Source: CAYFKJ01 sp964343605 (lineage in GTDB: Bacteria > Pseudomonadota > Alphaproteobacteria > UBA2966). From it: 64,000 bases of DNA. Positions within the stretch are counted from its first letter, which is position 1; the number at the start of each line of letters is the position of its first letter. A model generated the notes under the pieces. The model was not told where the DNA came from, made no database searches, and was given only the letters and a program-made list of their open reading frames with translations. Where the stretch lies: assembly GCA_964343605.1 (NCBI GenBank), contig CAYFKJ010000006.1:186001-250000 (forward strand). Direction: 5' to 3'. The translations under genes were made by a program, and so were the position numbers. Positions 19,381-28,457 of this stretch are shown here, in pieces.

Positions 19381-20382
19381 ATGGGGAATTCCGAAAAAAC
19401 AGAAGCGATCGGCGCCGGCGGCGCTTCCGATGCGCTCCGCGCAGCCTTGTGGATGGTTGCAGCGTGTGCTGGCTTCGCTTGCATGACGGGCGTGATCCGG
19501 CACATTTCGGAGACCTTGCCACCCTTCGAAATTGTGTTCTTCCGCAATCTCTTCGGTTTGCTGGCGCTGACGCCGTGGCTCATGAGGAACGGTGTCTCCG
19601 CCCTCAAAACCGATCGCCTGGGGCTCTATTCGGTTCGGGCGCTGACCGGACTGACGGCCATGATGACCTGGTTTTGGGCTGTCAGCATCGTGCCGTTGGC
19701 AGACGCCACCGCGCTGTCGTTCACGGCGCCAATGTTCGCTACCGTTTTGGCGGTGTTCTTCCTCGGTGAAACGGTCCGCCTTAGGCGCTGGTCGGCGACA
19801 CTGATCGGCTTCGGCGGCGCCATGATCATCTTGCGGCCCGGCGTCGGCGAGCTCGACCCCGCCCTGCTGATCGTGCTGATCTCGGCCGCTGCCATGTCCA
19901 TGTCGGGAATCTTCGTCAAGAAGCTGACGTCGACGGAAAGCCCGGCCAAAGCCGTGGCCTGGTCGGGCATCATGATGGTGCCGCTCTCGTTCGTGCCCGC
20001 GCTTTTGGTTTGGCAATGGCCTACCGGCGAGGCCTGGGTCTGGCTCATCATCCTGGGCATTGCCGCGACGGGATCGCACATCGCCATGAACCGCTCAATA
20101 TCCTTGAGCGATATCACAGCCGTACTGCCTTACGATTTCACCCGCCTGCCGTTCGCCGCGCTGGTCGGCTACCTGGCCTTCGACCAGATGCCGGATCTCT
20201 GGACCTGGGTCGGCGCCGCCGTGATCTTTACCAGTTCCATCTATATCGCCCGGCGGGAATCCCGCTTGCGGCCGGACGATCCGCTGCCCACCGCCGCCGC
20301 CGCCGGAACGGCCCGGCCCGCCGACGTCGGCCTGGAGGTCGAAGCCGGCTCCGCGCGGGGCGGCCGGAAGGCCACCGAATGA
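19381..20382 (+). CDS. EamA-type drug/metabolite transporter (first of tandem pair)
   Basis: About 333 residues with ten predicted membrane segments made of two EamA repeats; typical phrases are EIVFFRNLFGLLALTP, ALSFTAPMFATVLAVFFLGE and GYLAFDQMPDLWTWVGAAVI. Such exporters move amino acids or metabolites, and the substrate is not predictable. Start uncertain: ATG at 19381 is chosen, an ATG 51 nt upstream is possible. A charged cytoplasmic tail of about 45 residues follows the last helix. The stop overlaps the next gene's ATG. Confidence 0.83.
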   Translation: MGNSEKTEAIGAGGASDALRAALWMVAACAGFACMTGVIRHISETLPPFEIVFFRNLFGLLALTPWLMRNGVSALKTDRLGLYSVRALTGLTAMMTWFWAVSIVPLADATALSFTAPMFATVLAVFFLGETVRLRRWSATLIGFGGAMIILRPGVGELDPALLIVLISAAAMSMSGIFVKKLTSTESPAKAVAWSGIMMVPLSFVPALLVWQWPTGEAWVWLIILGIAATGSHIAMNRSISLSDITAVLPYDFTRLPFAALVGYLAFDQMPDLWTWVGAAVIFTSSIYIARRESRLRPDDPLPTAAAAGTARPADVGLEVEAGSARGGRKATE

Positions 20383-21323
20383 GCGACGCCTGGTTCGAAG
20401 CGCTCCTGCCCGGATTTTCGCGTGCCTGGAGGAAGCTCCCGCCCAACGCCCGCGGCGCGCTCTGGATGATGGTGGGGGCAGTATTTTTCTCCTGTATGGC
20501 GGTGCTGATCAAATCCTTGGGCGGCAGGCTGGGATCGCCCGTCATCACCCACTTCCGGGCGTTGTTCGGTCTGGCGGTTGTGATGCCCTTTGCCCTGCGT
20601 TACGGCGTCGGGGGGCTGAAGACGGAACGCCTGCCGCTGCACATCCTGCGCGGCGCGATCGGGTCCTGCGCCATGATGCTGGGGTTTTACTCGCTCACCA
20701 AACTGCCGCTGGCCGATGCCGTGGCGCTTTCGTTCACGAGGCCGTTTTTTCTCATCGTACTTGCGGTGATCTTCCTCGGCGAAGTCGTCCGCGTTCGCCG
20801 CTGGAGCGCCACCGCTGTCGGCTTCATCGGGGTGGTGGTGATGGTGCGGCCGACAGGAACGGTCGAAATCGCTACCTTCGCCGCCATTCTGGGCGCTTTG
20901 CTGGTGGCGGGGGCCGTGGTTTGCGTCAAGAAACTCTCCACCACGGAACGCCCTTCGGTCCTGCTCTTCTATTTCGGCATCGTCTCCTGTCTCGTGACGT
21001 TGGGACCGGCGGTGGTCTATTGGCGTACGCCCACGGCACTCGAGTTTGCGGCACTGATCGCGGTCGGCGCCACGGCGGCGACGGGCCAGGCCTGCGTCGT
21101 CCGGGGCCTCGCCGTCGGCGACGCCACGGCGGTGGCGCCGTTCGACTACACCCGACTGCTGTTCGCCGCCGCGTTCGGCTACCTGGTCTTCGGCGAGGTG
21201 CCGGACGCCTGGATGTGGACAGGGGCCGCCATTGTGGTTACCGCGTCCGTCTACATCGCCCAGCGGGAAATTCGCCTGGGCCGGCGGGAAACCGCCACGG
21301 CGCCGCCGCGCGAAGGCAATTGA
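20379..21323 (+). CDS. EamA-type drug/metabolite transporter (second of tandem pair)
   Basis: About 314 residues, ten membrane segments, two EamA repeats. It parallels its neighbour closely: FRALFGLAVVMPFALRYGV here against FRNLFGLLALTPWLMRNGV, and ALSFTRPFFLIVLAVIFLGE against ALSFTAPMFATVLAVFFLGE. The pair therefore arose by tandem duplication followed by divergence. ATGA overlap (20379-20382) implies coupled translation, which could mean a heterodimer or simple co-expression. Confidence 0.83.
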   Translation: MSDAWFEALLPGFSRAWRKLPPNARGALWMMVGAVFFSCMAVLIKSLGGRLGSPVITHFRALFGLAVVMPFALRYGVGGLKTERLPLHILRGAIGSCAMMLGFYSLTKLPLADAVALSFTRPFFLIVLAVIFLGEVVRVRRWSATAVGFIGVVVMVRPTGTVEIATFAAILGALLVAGAVVCVKKLSTTERPSVLLFYFGIVSCLVTLGPAVVYWRTPTALEFAALIAVGATAATGQACVVRGLAVGDATAVAPFDYTRLLFAAAFGYLVFGEVPDAWMWTGAAIVVTASVYIAQREIRLGRRETATAPPREGN

Positions 21324-21398
21324 ACGAGCAGTCGACTATCTGCTACATCACCTCTTGAACAATGTTTCCCCACCCAACTAAATCAGACGGAGAACCCC

Positions 21399-22160
21399 AT
21401 GGATATTAACGGACTTGCCGCCATCGTGACCGGCGGCGGCTCAGGACTGGGCGAAGCCACGGCTCGCCGGCTGGCTGCCGCCGGCGCCAAGGTCGCCTGC
21501 CTCGACGTCAACGCGGAGGCGGCCGAGAAGGTTGCCGGTGAAATTGGCGGCGTCGGCGTATCCTGCGACGTCACCGACGGGCCCGGCACCGAGGCCGCCA
21601 TCGCCCAGGCCGCCGAAGCCCACGGCCTCGCGCGCATCGTCGTCAACTGCGCCGGCGTCGGCATTCCCGGCAAGGCCGTCGGGCGCAACGGCCCACTGCC
21701 CCTGGAGGACTTCGCCAAGGTCGTCAACATCAACCTGATCGGTACGTTCAACGTCTGCCGCCTGACGGCCCACGCCATGCAGCAGGAACCGACCATCGAC
21801 GACAATGCCCGCGGCGTCATCATCAACACCGCTTCGGTGGCGGCCTTCGACGGTCAGATCGGCCAGCCCGCCTACGGTTCGTCCAAGGGCGGCGTCGCTG
21901 CCATGACGCTGCCGCTGGCGCGTGAATTCGCCCAGTGGGGCATCCGCGTCTGCACCATCGCGCCGGGCCTGTTCGCCACGCCGATGATGTTCCTGCTGCC
22001 TGAGGAAGCGCAGAAGAGCCTCGGTGACAGCGTGCCCTATCCCTCGCGCCTCGGCGATCCCGACGAGTACGCCCAACTGGCGCAGCACATCTGCGAGAAC
22101 CAGATGCTCAACGGCGAAACCATCCGCCTCGACGGTTCGCTCAGGATGGCGCCGCGCTAA
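21399..22160 (+). CDS. Short-chain dehydrogenase, 3-hydroxyacyl-CoA dehydrogenase type 2-like
   Basis: A 253-residue classical SDR. The nucleotide-binding motif is VTGGGSGLGEATARRLA (residues 10-26), with an Asp after beta-2 (LDVN) indicating NAD preference. NCAGVG, the catalytic serine in NTASVAAFDGQ and the YxxxK motif in AYGSSKGGV are present. The phrase APGLFATPMMFLLPEE resembles the 17-beta-HSD10 / type 2 hydroxyacyl-CoA dehydrogenase subgroup, which oxidises short-chain 3-hydroxyacyl-CoA in beta-oxidation or branched-chain amino-acid breakdown. A GGAG-type ribosome site precedes the ATG. Confidence 0.88.
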   Translation: MDINGLAAIVTGGGSGLGEATARRLAAAGAKVACLDVNAEAAEKVAGEIGGVGVSCDVTDGPGTEAAIAQAAEAHGLARIVVNCAGVGIPGKAVGRNGPLPLEDFAKVVNINLIGTFNVCRLTAHAMQQEPTIDDNARGVIINTASVAAFDGQIGQPAYGSSKGGVAAMTLPLAREFAQWGIRVCTIAPGLFATPMMFLLPEEAQKSLGDSVPYPSRLGDPDEYAQLAQHICENQMLNGETIRLDGSLRMAPR

Positions 22161-22170
22161 AAGACCAAAG

Positions 22171-22578
22171 ATGAAAACCCCGCCGCAATCCAACGATTTC
22201 TGGCCCAGCGCCGCGGACATCGAGACGATTGCGGCGGCGGTCTATGCCGAACTCCCGGAGCGCTTCAAGGCCTCCATCAAGGATATCGTCTTTCGGGTCG
22301 AGGAATTTCCAGACGACGAGATCTGCGCCGATTTCGATCTCGACTCCCCATTCGATCTGCTGGGCCTTTATCAGGGTCTCAGCCTCGATCGCCAGTCGGT
22401 ATCGGACATCGGCGGCGCGCTCGACATGATCTTCCTCTACCGCCGCCCCATCATCGACTACTGGCAGGCTGAAGGCGGCGATCTGGCGCACATCGTCCAG
22501 CACGTCCTGATCCACGAAATCGGCCATCACTTCGGATTTTCGGACGCCGACATGGAGGCTATCGAGCGCGATGCGTGA
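22171..22578 (+). CDS. Small zincin-like metallopeptidase family protein
   Basis: A 135-residue protein with the zinc-peptidase motif HEIGHHFGFSD (residues 118-128) near its C-terminus. The family phrase LLGLYQGLSL and LYRRPIIDYW identify the COG3824-type minimal zincins. Substrate and role are unknown; with no signal peptide it should be cytoplasmic. It follows the SDR gene after 10 nt and is likely cotranscribed. Confidence 0.85.
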   Translation: MKTPPQSNDFWPSAADIETIAAAVYAELPERFKASIKDIVFRVEEFPDDEICADFDLDSPFDLLGLYQGLSLDRQSVSDIGGALDMIFLYRRPIIDYWQAEGGDLAHIVQHVLIHEIGHHFGFSDADMEAIERDA

Positions 22579-22656
22579 GACAATTTGCGCTCTTGACCCC
22601 GACTAAAGGCCGCTCGAAACTTGTGCTTAGGCCACAAGGACCAACCGGAGGTCGGC

Positions 22657-25131
22657 ATGGCGTCATCCGATCATGTGCCCGGCGCGCTGAGACCTGAGCA
22701 GCTCTATTCGAGATGTGATCCCGAAACACTGCCTTTCGGCCGCACCGACGAAGCCGATGGATACACAGGTGTACTGGGCCAAGACCGGGCTGTCGAGGCC
22801 GTCCAGTTCGGCATCGGCATCCGGCGCAAGGGGTATAACCTCTTTGTCCACGGACCAGAGGGCACGGGTCGTCATTCCACTGTGCGGGAATTTCTCGATC
22901 GCCGCGCCGCCGGCGAGGCGGTACCTGCCGACTGGTGCCTCGTCAACAATTTCGCTGCACCCCACCAGCCCCTGGCCATCGAATTGCCGGCCGGCCGGGG
23001 GGCGCTGTTTCGTGATGACATTTCGGGACTGCTTGAGGAGCTCGACACCGCCATCCCCTCCGTCTTCGAAGCGGAAGACTACCGCGCCCGCCGCCAATCC
23101 ATCGACGAATCGTTCAAGGAGCGCCAGGAGGAGGCGTTCGAGTCGCTGCAGGAAAAGGCACGGGAATTCGATATCGCGCTGGTTCGCACGCAGATGGGCT
23201 TCGCGCTGGCGCCCATGAAGGACGGCGAGGTGATCGCGCCGGAGGCCTTCAAGGAACTGGATGATGCGGCGCGCGCCAAATTCGAAGAGGACCTGGAAGT
23301 ACTGCAAAAGGAATTGCAGGAAACGGTCCAGCAACTGCCGGCCTGGGACAAGGAACGGCGCGAACAAATCCGCGACCTCAACCGTGAAGTCACGATGTAC
23401 GCAGTGGGCCATCTGATTGATGCCCTACGTGACGCCTATGACGAGTTTCCCCGGGTCACAGAGTATCTCACCGCATTGCAGGGCGACGTGGTCATCAATG
23501 CCGACGCCTTCATGAAATCCGACGAGAGCGCCGCGCCGCTGCAGGCGCTGGCGGCCATGAAGCCGCCCCAGGAAGCCGATGTGACGCGACGCTACGTCGT
23601 CAATCTCATGGTGGACAACGCCCACACCGTCGGCGCGCCGGTGATCTATGAAGACATGCCGAGCTATTCCAATCTGATCGGGCGGGTCGAACACATCTCC
23701 CAGATGGGCGCTCTGGTCACGGATTTCGCCATGATCAAGGCGGGCTCCCTGCACCGCGCGAACGGCGGCTATCTGCTGATCGATGCGTACAAGCTGATGA
23801 TGCAGCCCTATGCCTACGAGGCGCTGAAGCGGGCCATCACGGCCGGCAGCGTTCGAATCGAATCACTCGGCCAGGTGCTCAGCCTCGTCAGTACGGTTTC
23901 TCTGGAGCCCGAACCCATCCCCATCGACGTCAAGGTGGTGCTGATCGGCGCGCCTCGGCTTTACTACATGCTCAACCAACTCGATCCCGAATTCGCCGAT
24001 CTCTTCAAGGTTTCGGTGGATTACGGTTGGGATATGCCGCGCGAGGACGGCAACACGGCGGCCTATGCAAACCTCATCGCGACCTTGTCGGCCAAGGAAG
24101 ACTTGAAGGCTTTCGATGCACCGGCGGTCGCCCGCCTGATCGAGTTCGGCGCCCGCGAGGCTGACAACGCCGGCAAGCTTTCCACGCAAATGGGCCATGT
24201 CGCCGACGTTATGCGCGAAGCCGACTACTGGTCTCAGCAGGCTGGCAATGGGGTTGTGGGCGCAGCGGACGTGCAGGCCGCCATCGATGCCCGTATCAGG
24301 CGCGTCGACGCCATGAGGGAACGCAGCCAGGAAGCGATTGCAGATGGCCTCAAACTGATCGACACGGAAGGCGCCAAAGTAGGCCAAATCAATGGCCTAT
24401 CGGTGCTGTCGCTGGGCGCCTTCGCGTTTGGCGGCCCGAGCCGCATTACCGCCCGCGTCCGGCTCGGTAAGGGGCAGGTGGTCGACATCGAACGCGAGGT
24501 GGAACTGGGCGGGCCGATCCACTCAAAAGGCGTGCTGATCCTGTCGTCGTTCCTGGGCGGCCGTTTCGCATTGAACCGCCCGCTCTCCCTCTCCGCCAGC
24601 TTGGTCTTTGAACAGTCCTACGGCGGAGTCGATGGGGATTCGGCATCATCGGCCGAACTCTATGCGCTGTTGTCGGCACTTTCCGAAACGCCCATCAGGC
24701 AATGCTATGCCGTAACGGGCTCGGTCAATCAGATGGGCGAGGTCCAGGCCATCGGCGGCGTCAACGAAAAGATCGAAGGCTTCTTCGACATCTGTTCCGC
24801 CCGCGGCCTGAGCGGCGAACAGGGCGTCCTGATTCCTACAGCAAACGTCCGACACCTGATGTTGCGAACGGACGTCGTAAAAGCCTGTAGTGAGGGCAAG
24901 TTTTCCGTCATTCCCATTGCGACGATCGATGAGGGTATTGAAATTCTCACCGGCGTAACAGCGGGGCTGCGTGACGATAAGGGTGACTTCCCGGCCGGAT
25001 CGGTCAACCATCTGGTTGAACGGAAGTTGATCGACATGGCGGATGATCTCAGGAAGTTCAGCCAATCGCCGGACAAGGACAAAGCCGGCGGCCCCGAGGA
25101 CTCGGATAGCAGCCGGGAGGCCACCAGGTGA
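22657..25131 (+). CDS. Lon-like ATP-dependent protease (AAA_32 / LonR subfamily)
   Basis: About 824 residues. An N-terminal ATPase region carries GPEGTGRHSTVREFL, a Walker-A-like loop in which Arg replaces the usual Lys, as is normal for this subfamily. A long helical insertion (residues 120-260, Glu/Lys-rich) follows. The C-terminal S16 protease domain has the serine in GDSASSAELYALLSAL and the lysine in NEKIEGFFD. This makes it a LonB/YcbZ-like protease, not classical Lon. Start chosen at MASSDHVPGA, which has GGAGG 7 nt upstream. It is coupled by overlap (25128-25131) to a universal stress protein gene. Confidence 0.88.
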   Translation: MASSDHVPGALRPEQLYSRCDPETLPFGRTDEADGYTGVLGQDRAVEAVQFGIGIRRKGYNLFVHGPEGTGRHSTVREFLDRRAAGEAVPADWCLVNNFAAPHQPLAIELPAGRGALFRDDISGLLEELDTAIPSVFEAEDYRARRQSIDESFKERQEEAFESLQEKAREFDIALVRTQMGFALAPMKDGEVIAPEAFKELDDAARAKFEEDLEVLQKELQETVQQLPAWDKERREQIRDLNREVTMYAVGHLIDALRDAYDEFPRVTEYLTALQGDVVINADAFMKSDESAAPLQALAAMKPPQEADVTRRYVVNLMVDNAHTVGAPVIYEDMPSYSNLIGRVEHISQMGALVTDFAMIKAGSLHRANGGYLLIDAYKLMMQPYAYEALKRAITAGSVRIESLGQVLSLVSTVSLEPEPIPIDVKVVLIGAPRLYYMLNQLDPEFADLFKVSVDYGWDMPREDGNTAAYANLIATLSAKEDLKAFDAPAVARLIEFGAREADNAGKLSTQMGHVADVMREADYWSQQAGNGVVGAADVQAAIDARIRRVDAMRERSQEAIADGLKLIDTEGAKVGQINGLSVLSLGAFAFGGPSRITARVRLGKGQVVDIEREVELGGPIHSKGVLILSSFLGGRFALNRPLSLSASLVFEQSYGGVDGDSASSAELYALLSALSETPIRQCYAVTGSVNQMGEVQAIGGVNEKIEGFFDICSARGLSGEQGVLIPTANVRHLMLRTDVVKACSEGKFSVIPIATIDEGIEILTGVTAGLRDDKGDFPAGSVNHLVERKLIDMADDLRKFSQSPDKDKAGGPEDSDSSREATR

Positions 25132-25958
25132 GCGCTTCGGCGGAGAAGGATTCGGGACGGCCTTCGGCGCATCTGCTGCTGGCGCTTGACGCTTCGCTGG
25201 GCGGAGAGATCGCCACGAATTCAGCCGTTCGGATGGCCGCCAGGCTGGGGGCCGACATCGAAGGACTGTTCGTCGAGGACGACAACCTCCTACGCGCTGC
25301 TGGATTGCCCTGTTCCCGGCTGGTCCGGCTCTCAACAGCGCGGATCGAGGAATTCACCACCGAATCGATGGCTCGGGACCTCCGGCTGCAAGCCCGCACG
25401 GCTCGCCGGGCCTTGGCTGATGCCGCGGATCGGCGAAACATCAACTGGACTTTCACGGTCGCCCGCGGAGCGGTTGGCGAAAAAATACTGGCGGCCGCGC
25501 CGGCGTCCGAGTTGGTGGTAATGGGACGCGCCACACGAGGGAACCGGCCCCGTCTCGGATCGACCGCACGCTGCCTGGCGGCGGAGGCGCCGGCCGTACT
25601 GTTCGCCTGCGAAGTCAAATCCACGGGTCCAGTGCTCGTCGATTTTACCGGCAGCGCCTCTAGCCGCCGGGCGTTGTCATTGGCGGCCAAGCTCGCTTTG
25701 CCCGGTGAAGGGCTTGTCGTCTTGCTTTCCGGTGATGGGGCATCTCATGCCGAGGCAGAAAAAATCCTTCGGGGCTTTCGATTTGAGGCTCGCTACCGCG
25801 TACTCAAAGGCATGGGACTGACGACTTTGGAGCTCGCCGTACACGAGACGGCGGGTGAGATGCTGGTCGTCGCTGCCGACAATCCGGCCCTTGCCGAATT
25901 TCCCATCGAAAAGGCCATAGAAGCTCTCGACCTGCCTGTTCTGCTTGTCCGCCAATAG
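25128..25958 (+). CDS. Universal stress protein family protein
   Basis: A 276-residue protein. The N-terminal half is USP-like: LLALDASLGGEIATNSAVRMAA at the start and the ATP-loop-like SELVVMGRATRGNRP near residue 125. The second half (VLVDFTGSASSRRALSLAAK onward) looks like a second, degenerate USP domain ending DLPVLLVRQ. It starts at a GTG overlapping the Lon-like stop, so the two are made together. Role inferred only as stress-related; domain limits are by eye. Confidence 0.68.
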   Translation: MSASAEKDSGRPSAHLLLALDASLGGEIATNSAVRMAARLGADIEGLFVEDDNLLRAAGLPCSRLVRLSTARIEEFTTESMARDLRLQARTARRALADAADRRNINWTFTVARGAVGEKILAAAPASELVVMGRATRGNRPRLGSTARCLAAEAPAVLFACEVKSTGPVLVDFTGSASSRRALSLAAKLALPGEGLVVLLSGDGASHAEAEKILRGFRFEARYRVLKGMGLTTLELAVHETAGEMLVVAADNPALAEFPIEKAIEALDLPVLLVRQ

Positions 25959-25979
25959 AGACGCGGGCTATGTAAGGGT

Positions 25980-26354
25980 ATGGACACCATCAACCTCGCT
26001 GAAAAACTCGCCTCCTTCGACGAACACTGGTCGCCCAAACTGATCGCCGAGGTCAACGGCCAGGGAATCAAGGTCGTCAAGGTGCTGGGCGAATTCGTCT
26101 GGCACCACCACGCCGATGCCGACGAACTTTTCCTCGTGATTCGCGGCAGCCTGCGCATGCTTTATCGCGATGCCGACGGCGCCGAGCTGGAAAGCACGGC
26201 CGGGCCGGGCGAGTTTATCGTCGTGCCGCGTGGCGTCGAACACTGTCCCGTCGCCGATGAGGAAGTCGAGATCCTGCTGATCGAACCCACCGATCTGCTC
26301 AACACCGGCAACGTCCGTGATGCCAAAACGGTCGACAGGATCGACCGGATTTAG
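25980..26354 (+). CDS. Cupin domain protein
   Basis: A 124-residue single-domain cupin. The metal-binding motif 1 reads WHHHADADELFLVIRG (two His and a Glu), and motif 2 is PGEFIVVPRGVEHCP with a third His. Function of these small cupins is unknown; they may be isomerases, dioxygenases or sugar-binding proteins. AAGGG lies about 5 nt before the ATG. It is the last gene of the Lon-like/USP run and convergent with the trypsin-like gene 3 nt away. Confidence 0.85.
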   Translation: MDTINLAEKLASFDEHWSPKLIAEVNGQGIKVVKVLGEFVWHHHADADELFLVIRGSLRMLYRDADGAELESTAGPGEFIVVPRGVEHCPVADEEVEILLIEPTDLLNTGNVRDAKTVDRIDRI

Positions 26355-26357
26355 AAA

Positions 26358-27125
26358 CTAATGCTGGAAGGCTTTGCTGGCGGGAACCGCCAAGCCGTAG
26401 GTTCGGCCGGAGTTCATCCCGGTGCCCACATGGACACCGATCACCGACAGGCGGTCGCCGCGACGGATCAAAATGGGCGATCCGCTGTCGCCCTCGATGG
26501 CGTCGCAGTTGTGTTTCAAAAGGCGTCCGTTTTCGTTGTACCCAAGAACCTCGCAACCGGTATTGAGCGAAAGCGACATCGCCATGTCCTTGCTGTATCC
26601 GGCCTGCAGCACGGCCACCGTCGTTTCGGGCAACCCTTCCAGATCGGCCGGCTTCAGTCGGCCGATGGGGATGAAGCCGAAATCCTCCGCCGCCGGATTG
26701 GTCAGCGTCAGGATGGCCCAGTCGTTGGCCGTGTGCCGAGGGCTGGCGCCGAATTTCTCGGGGTAGTTCGCAGCCCTGCGGTAGGACGCGACGGGAGAGT
26801 GCGCGGCCGCGGTGCCCCGGCTGTAGCCAGCTTGGAAATGAAGGAAATCAGGCGGCGCCCAGCGCCATTCCTTGTGATCCCAAAGGCAATGCGCAGCCGT
26901 TAGTACTTCGCTGGGGCTGATCAAGGTGCCGGTGCAGTGGCGTCCGTTCAATATGTTGATGCGCCCCACGGCGCGCCAGGGGTAGCCCCGGGCGTCGATC
27001 TTGACCCGGTTGTCTTCGCCCAGCACGCCCAATTTCTTGACCTTGGCGTCGGCGGGTGCCGTCAAACCCGAAACGCCCATGGCGAACACGATGAAGAGGA
27101 TGATGAGGCGCGGGACCCGGTGCAT
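26358..27125 (-). CDS. Secreted trypsin-like serine protease
   Basis: A 255-residue S1 family protease. A signal peptide is visible (residues 1-27, ending APADAK). The catalytic triad appears as His in LTAAHC, Asp in ANDWAILTL and Ser in GDSGSPILI. Two cysteines in GRHC and TAAHC and two in NTGCE and KHNC could form the usual disulfides. The protein should act in the periplasm or outside the cell. It stands alone, with 60 nt between its start and the sirtuin stop. Confidence 0.88.
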   Translation of the reverse strand: MHRVPRLIILFIVFAMGVSGLTAPADAKVKKLGVLGEDNRVKIDARGYPWRAVGRINILNGRHCTGTLISPSEVLTAAHCLWDHKEWRWAPPDFLHFQAGYSRGTAAAHSPVASYRRAANYPEKFGASPRHTANDWAILTLTNPAAEDFGFIPIGRLKPADLEGLPETTVAVLQAGYSKDMAMSLSLNTGCEVLGYNENGRLLKHNCDAIEGDSGSPILIRRGDRLSVIGVHVGTGMNSGRTYGLAVPASKAFQH

Positions 27126-27185
27126 GGGCGCACACTAAACCAAGCTGCGGCCAATGCGAATAAACAATCGGTGAGAGAGCGTGGA

Positions 27186-27899
27186 TTACGAGTCTAATAA
27201 CTTGTCCACGTATGCCGGAACGACCTCCGTCGCCGGCCCGTGAATGCATTCCGCGAACAGGGTTGCCCCCTCTGACGGTTCCAGGTTGAGCTCCGCCGTA
27301 TGGGCGCGGCCCCGCCGCCGGACTTCGGAGACGTAACCGGCCGCCGGATAGACATTGCCGGACGTGCCGATGGAGAGGAAGAGGTCGCAGGCCGCCAAGG
27401 CGCTGTCGATGCGGTCCATCTCGAAGGGCATTTCGCCGAACCAGACGACATGCGGGCGCATAAAGCTTTGGCTGCCGCAGGCGGTGCACTTCGTTTCCAG
27501 GTAAATGTCCTCGGTACAGACCGTGATGTGTCCGCAGTTGGCGCAACGCGCCTTCAGCAGTTCACCGTGCATGTGCAGGACATTCCTGCTGCCGCCCTTC
27601 TCGTGGAGGTCATCGACGTTTTGCGTGACGATGAGGACATCGGCCGGATGTTCGGCCTCTAGCCGCGCCAGGGCGACATGGGCGGCGTTCGGTTCGGCGT
27701 TGACCAGGTTCTTGCGCCGGGCGTTATAGAAATCGTGGACCATGACCGGATCGCGTGCGAACCCTTCCGGGGTCGCGACGTCCTCGAGATTGACCTTGGT
27801 CCACAGACCGTCGACGTCGCGGAAGGTGCCGAGACCCGATTCTGCGGAAATGCCGGCGCCGGTGAGGATGACGATGGATTTGTAGTCACTACTGGACAT
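27186..27899 (-). CDS. cobB: Sir2-family NAD-dependent protein deacylase (class III)
   Basis: A 237-residue sirtuin. Motifs: GAGISAESGLGTFRD (NAD binding), TQNVDDLHEKGGS with the catalytic His in LHMHGEL, and a zinc site of CANC and CTAC. FYNARRKNL contains the Tyr-x-x-Arg pair that in SIRT5/CobB-type enzymes accepts succinyl or malonyl lysine, so desuccinylation as well as deacetylation is likely. Start MSSSDYKSIV is preferred to a frame 57 nt longer. The symbol is the protein-deacylase cobB, unrelated to cobalamin. Divergent from the phosphatase gene. Confidence 0.92.
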   Translation of the reverse strand: MSSSDYKSIVILTGAGISAESGLGTFRDVDGLWTKVNLEDVATPEGFARDPVMVHDFYNARRKNLVNAEPNAAHVALARLEAEHPADVLIVTQNVDDLHEKGGSRNVLHMHGELLKARCANCGHITVCTEDIYLETKCTACGSQSFMRPHVVWFGEMPFEMDRIDSALAACDLFLSIGTSGNVYPAAGYVSEVRRRGRAHTAELNLEPSEGATLFAECIHGPATEVVPAYVDKLLDS

Positions 27900-27974
27900 G
27901 TGCGCGACCCGTTCGAACTTTGCCGGTACAATGCCTCCCGAACGAAATCGACGCAAGTTGGAGGGTCTCCGCGA

Positions 27975-28457
27975 ATGGTTCGAGTCCTGTTTGTTTGTAT
28001 GGGAAACATCTGCCGCTCCCCCACGGCCGAGAGTGTGTTTCGCGCGCTAATCGAGCGGGAGGGCCTGACCTCGGACATACAGGCGGATTCAGCCGGAACC
28101 CACAGCTACCATGTCGGCGACCCGCCCGACGGCCGGACTATCCAGGCGGCGGCCCGGCGTGGCGTCGACCTCAGCCGCATGCGGGCGCGCAAGGCGACCT
28201 CACGGGACTTCCATGACTTCGATTACGTCATTGCCATGGACGAAGACAACGCCCGCCATCTTCGCGGTCTGATGCCGGTCGACGCCGACACCCGTCTTGA
28301 GATGTTCCTGGATTTCGCACCCGAGCGCCCCGAGCGGGAAGTGCCCGACCCTTACTATGGTGGCGGCGACGGATTCGAAAATGTTCTCGACATGGTGGAG
28401 GCGGCGTCGATGGGATTGCTCGCCGATATCCGGGCAAGACACCTCTCCGGCGCATGA
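27975..28457 (+). CDS. Low-molecular-weight protein-tyrosine phosphatase
   Basis: A 160-residue LMW-PTP. The P-loop VCMGNICRSPTAE (residues 7-19) has the Cx5RS nucleophile, and the acid loop is VPDPYYGG near residue 125. It dephosphorylates tyrosine-phosphorylated proteins or arsenate-type substrates. Start MVRVLFVCMGN is set by the family N-terminus. Its TGA overlaps the next ATG (28454-28457). Confidence 0.92.
   Translation: MVRVLFVCMGNICRSPTAESVFRALIEREGLTSDIQADSAGTHSYHVGDPPDGRTIQAAARRGVDLSRMRARKATSRDFHDFDYVIAMDEDNARHLRGLMPVDADTRLEMFLDFAPERPEREVPDPYYGGGDGFENVLDMVEAASMGLLADIRARHLSGA

Noticed and set aside
22657..25131. Broken Walker A (Arg for Lys) as evidence of a dead ATPase
   Set aside because: The GTGRH form is the normal sequence of this Lon-like subfamily, as far as I know it.
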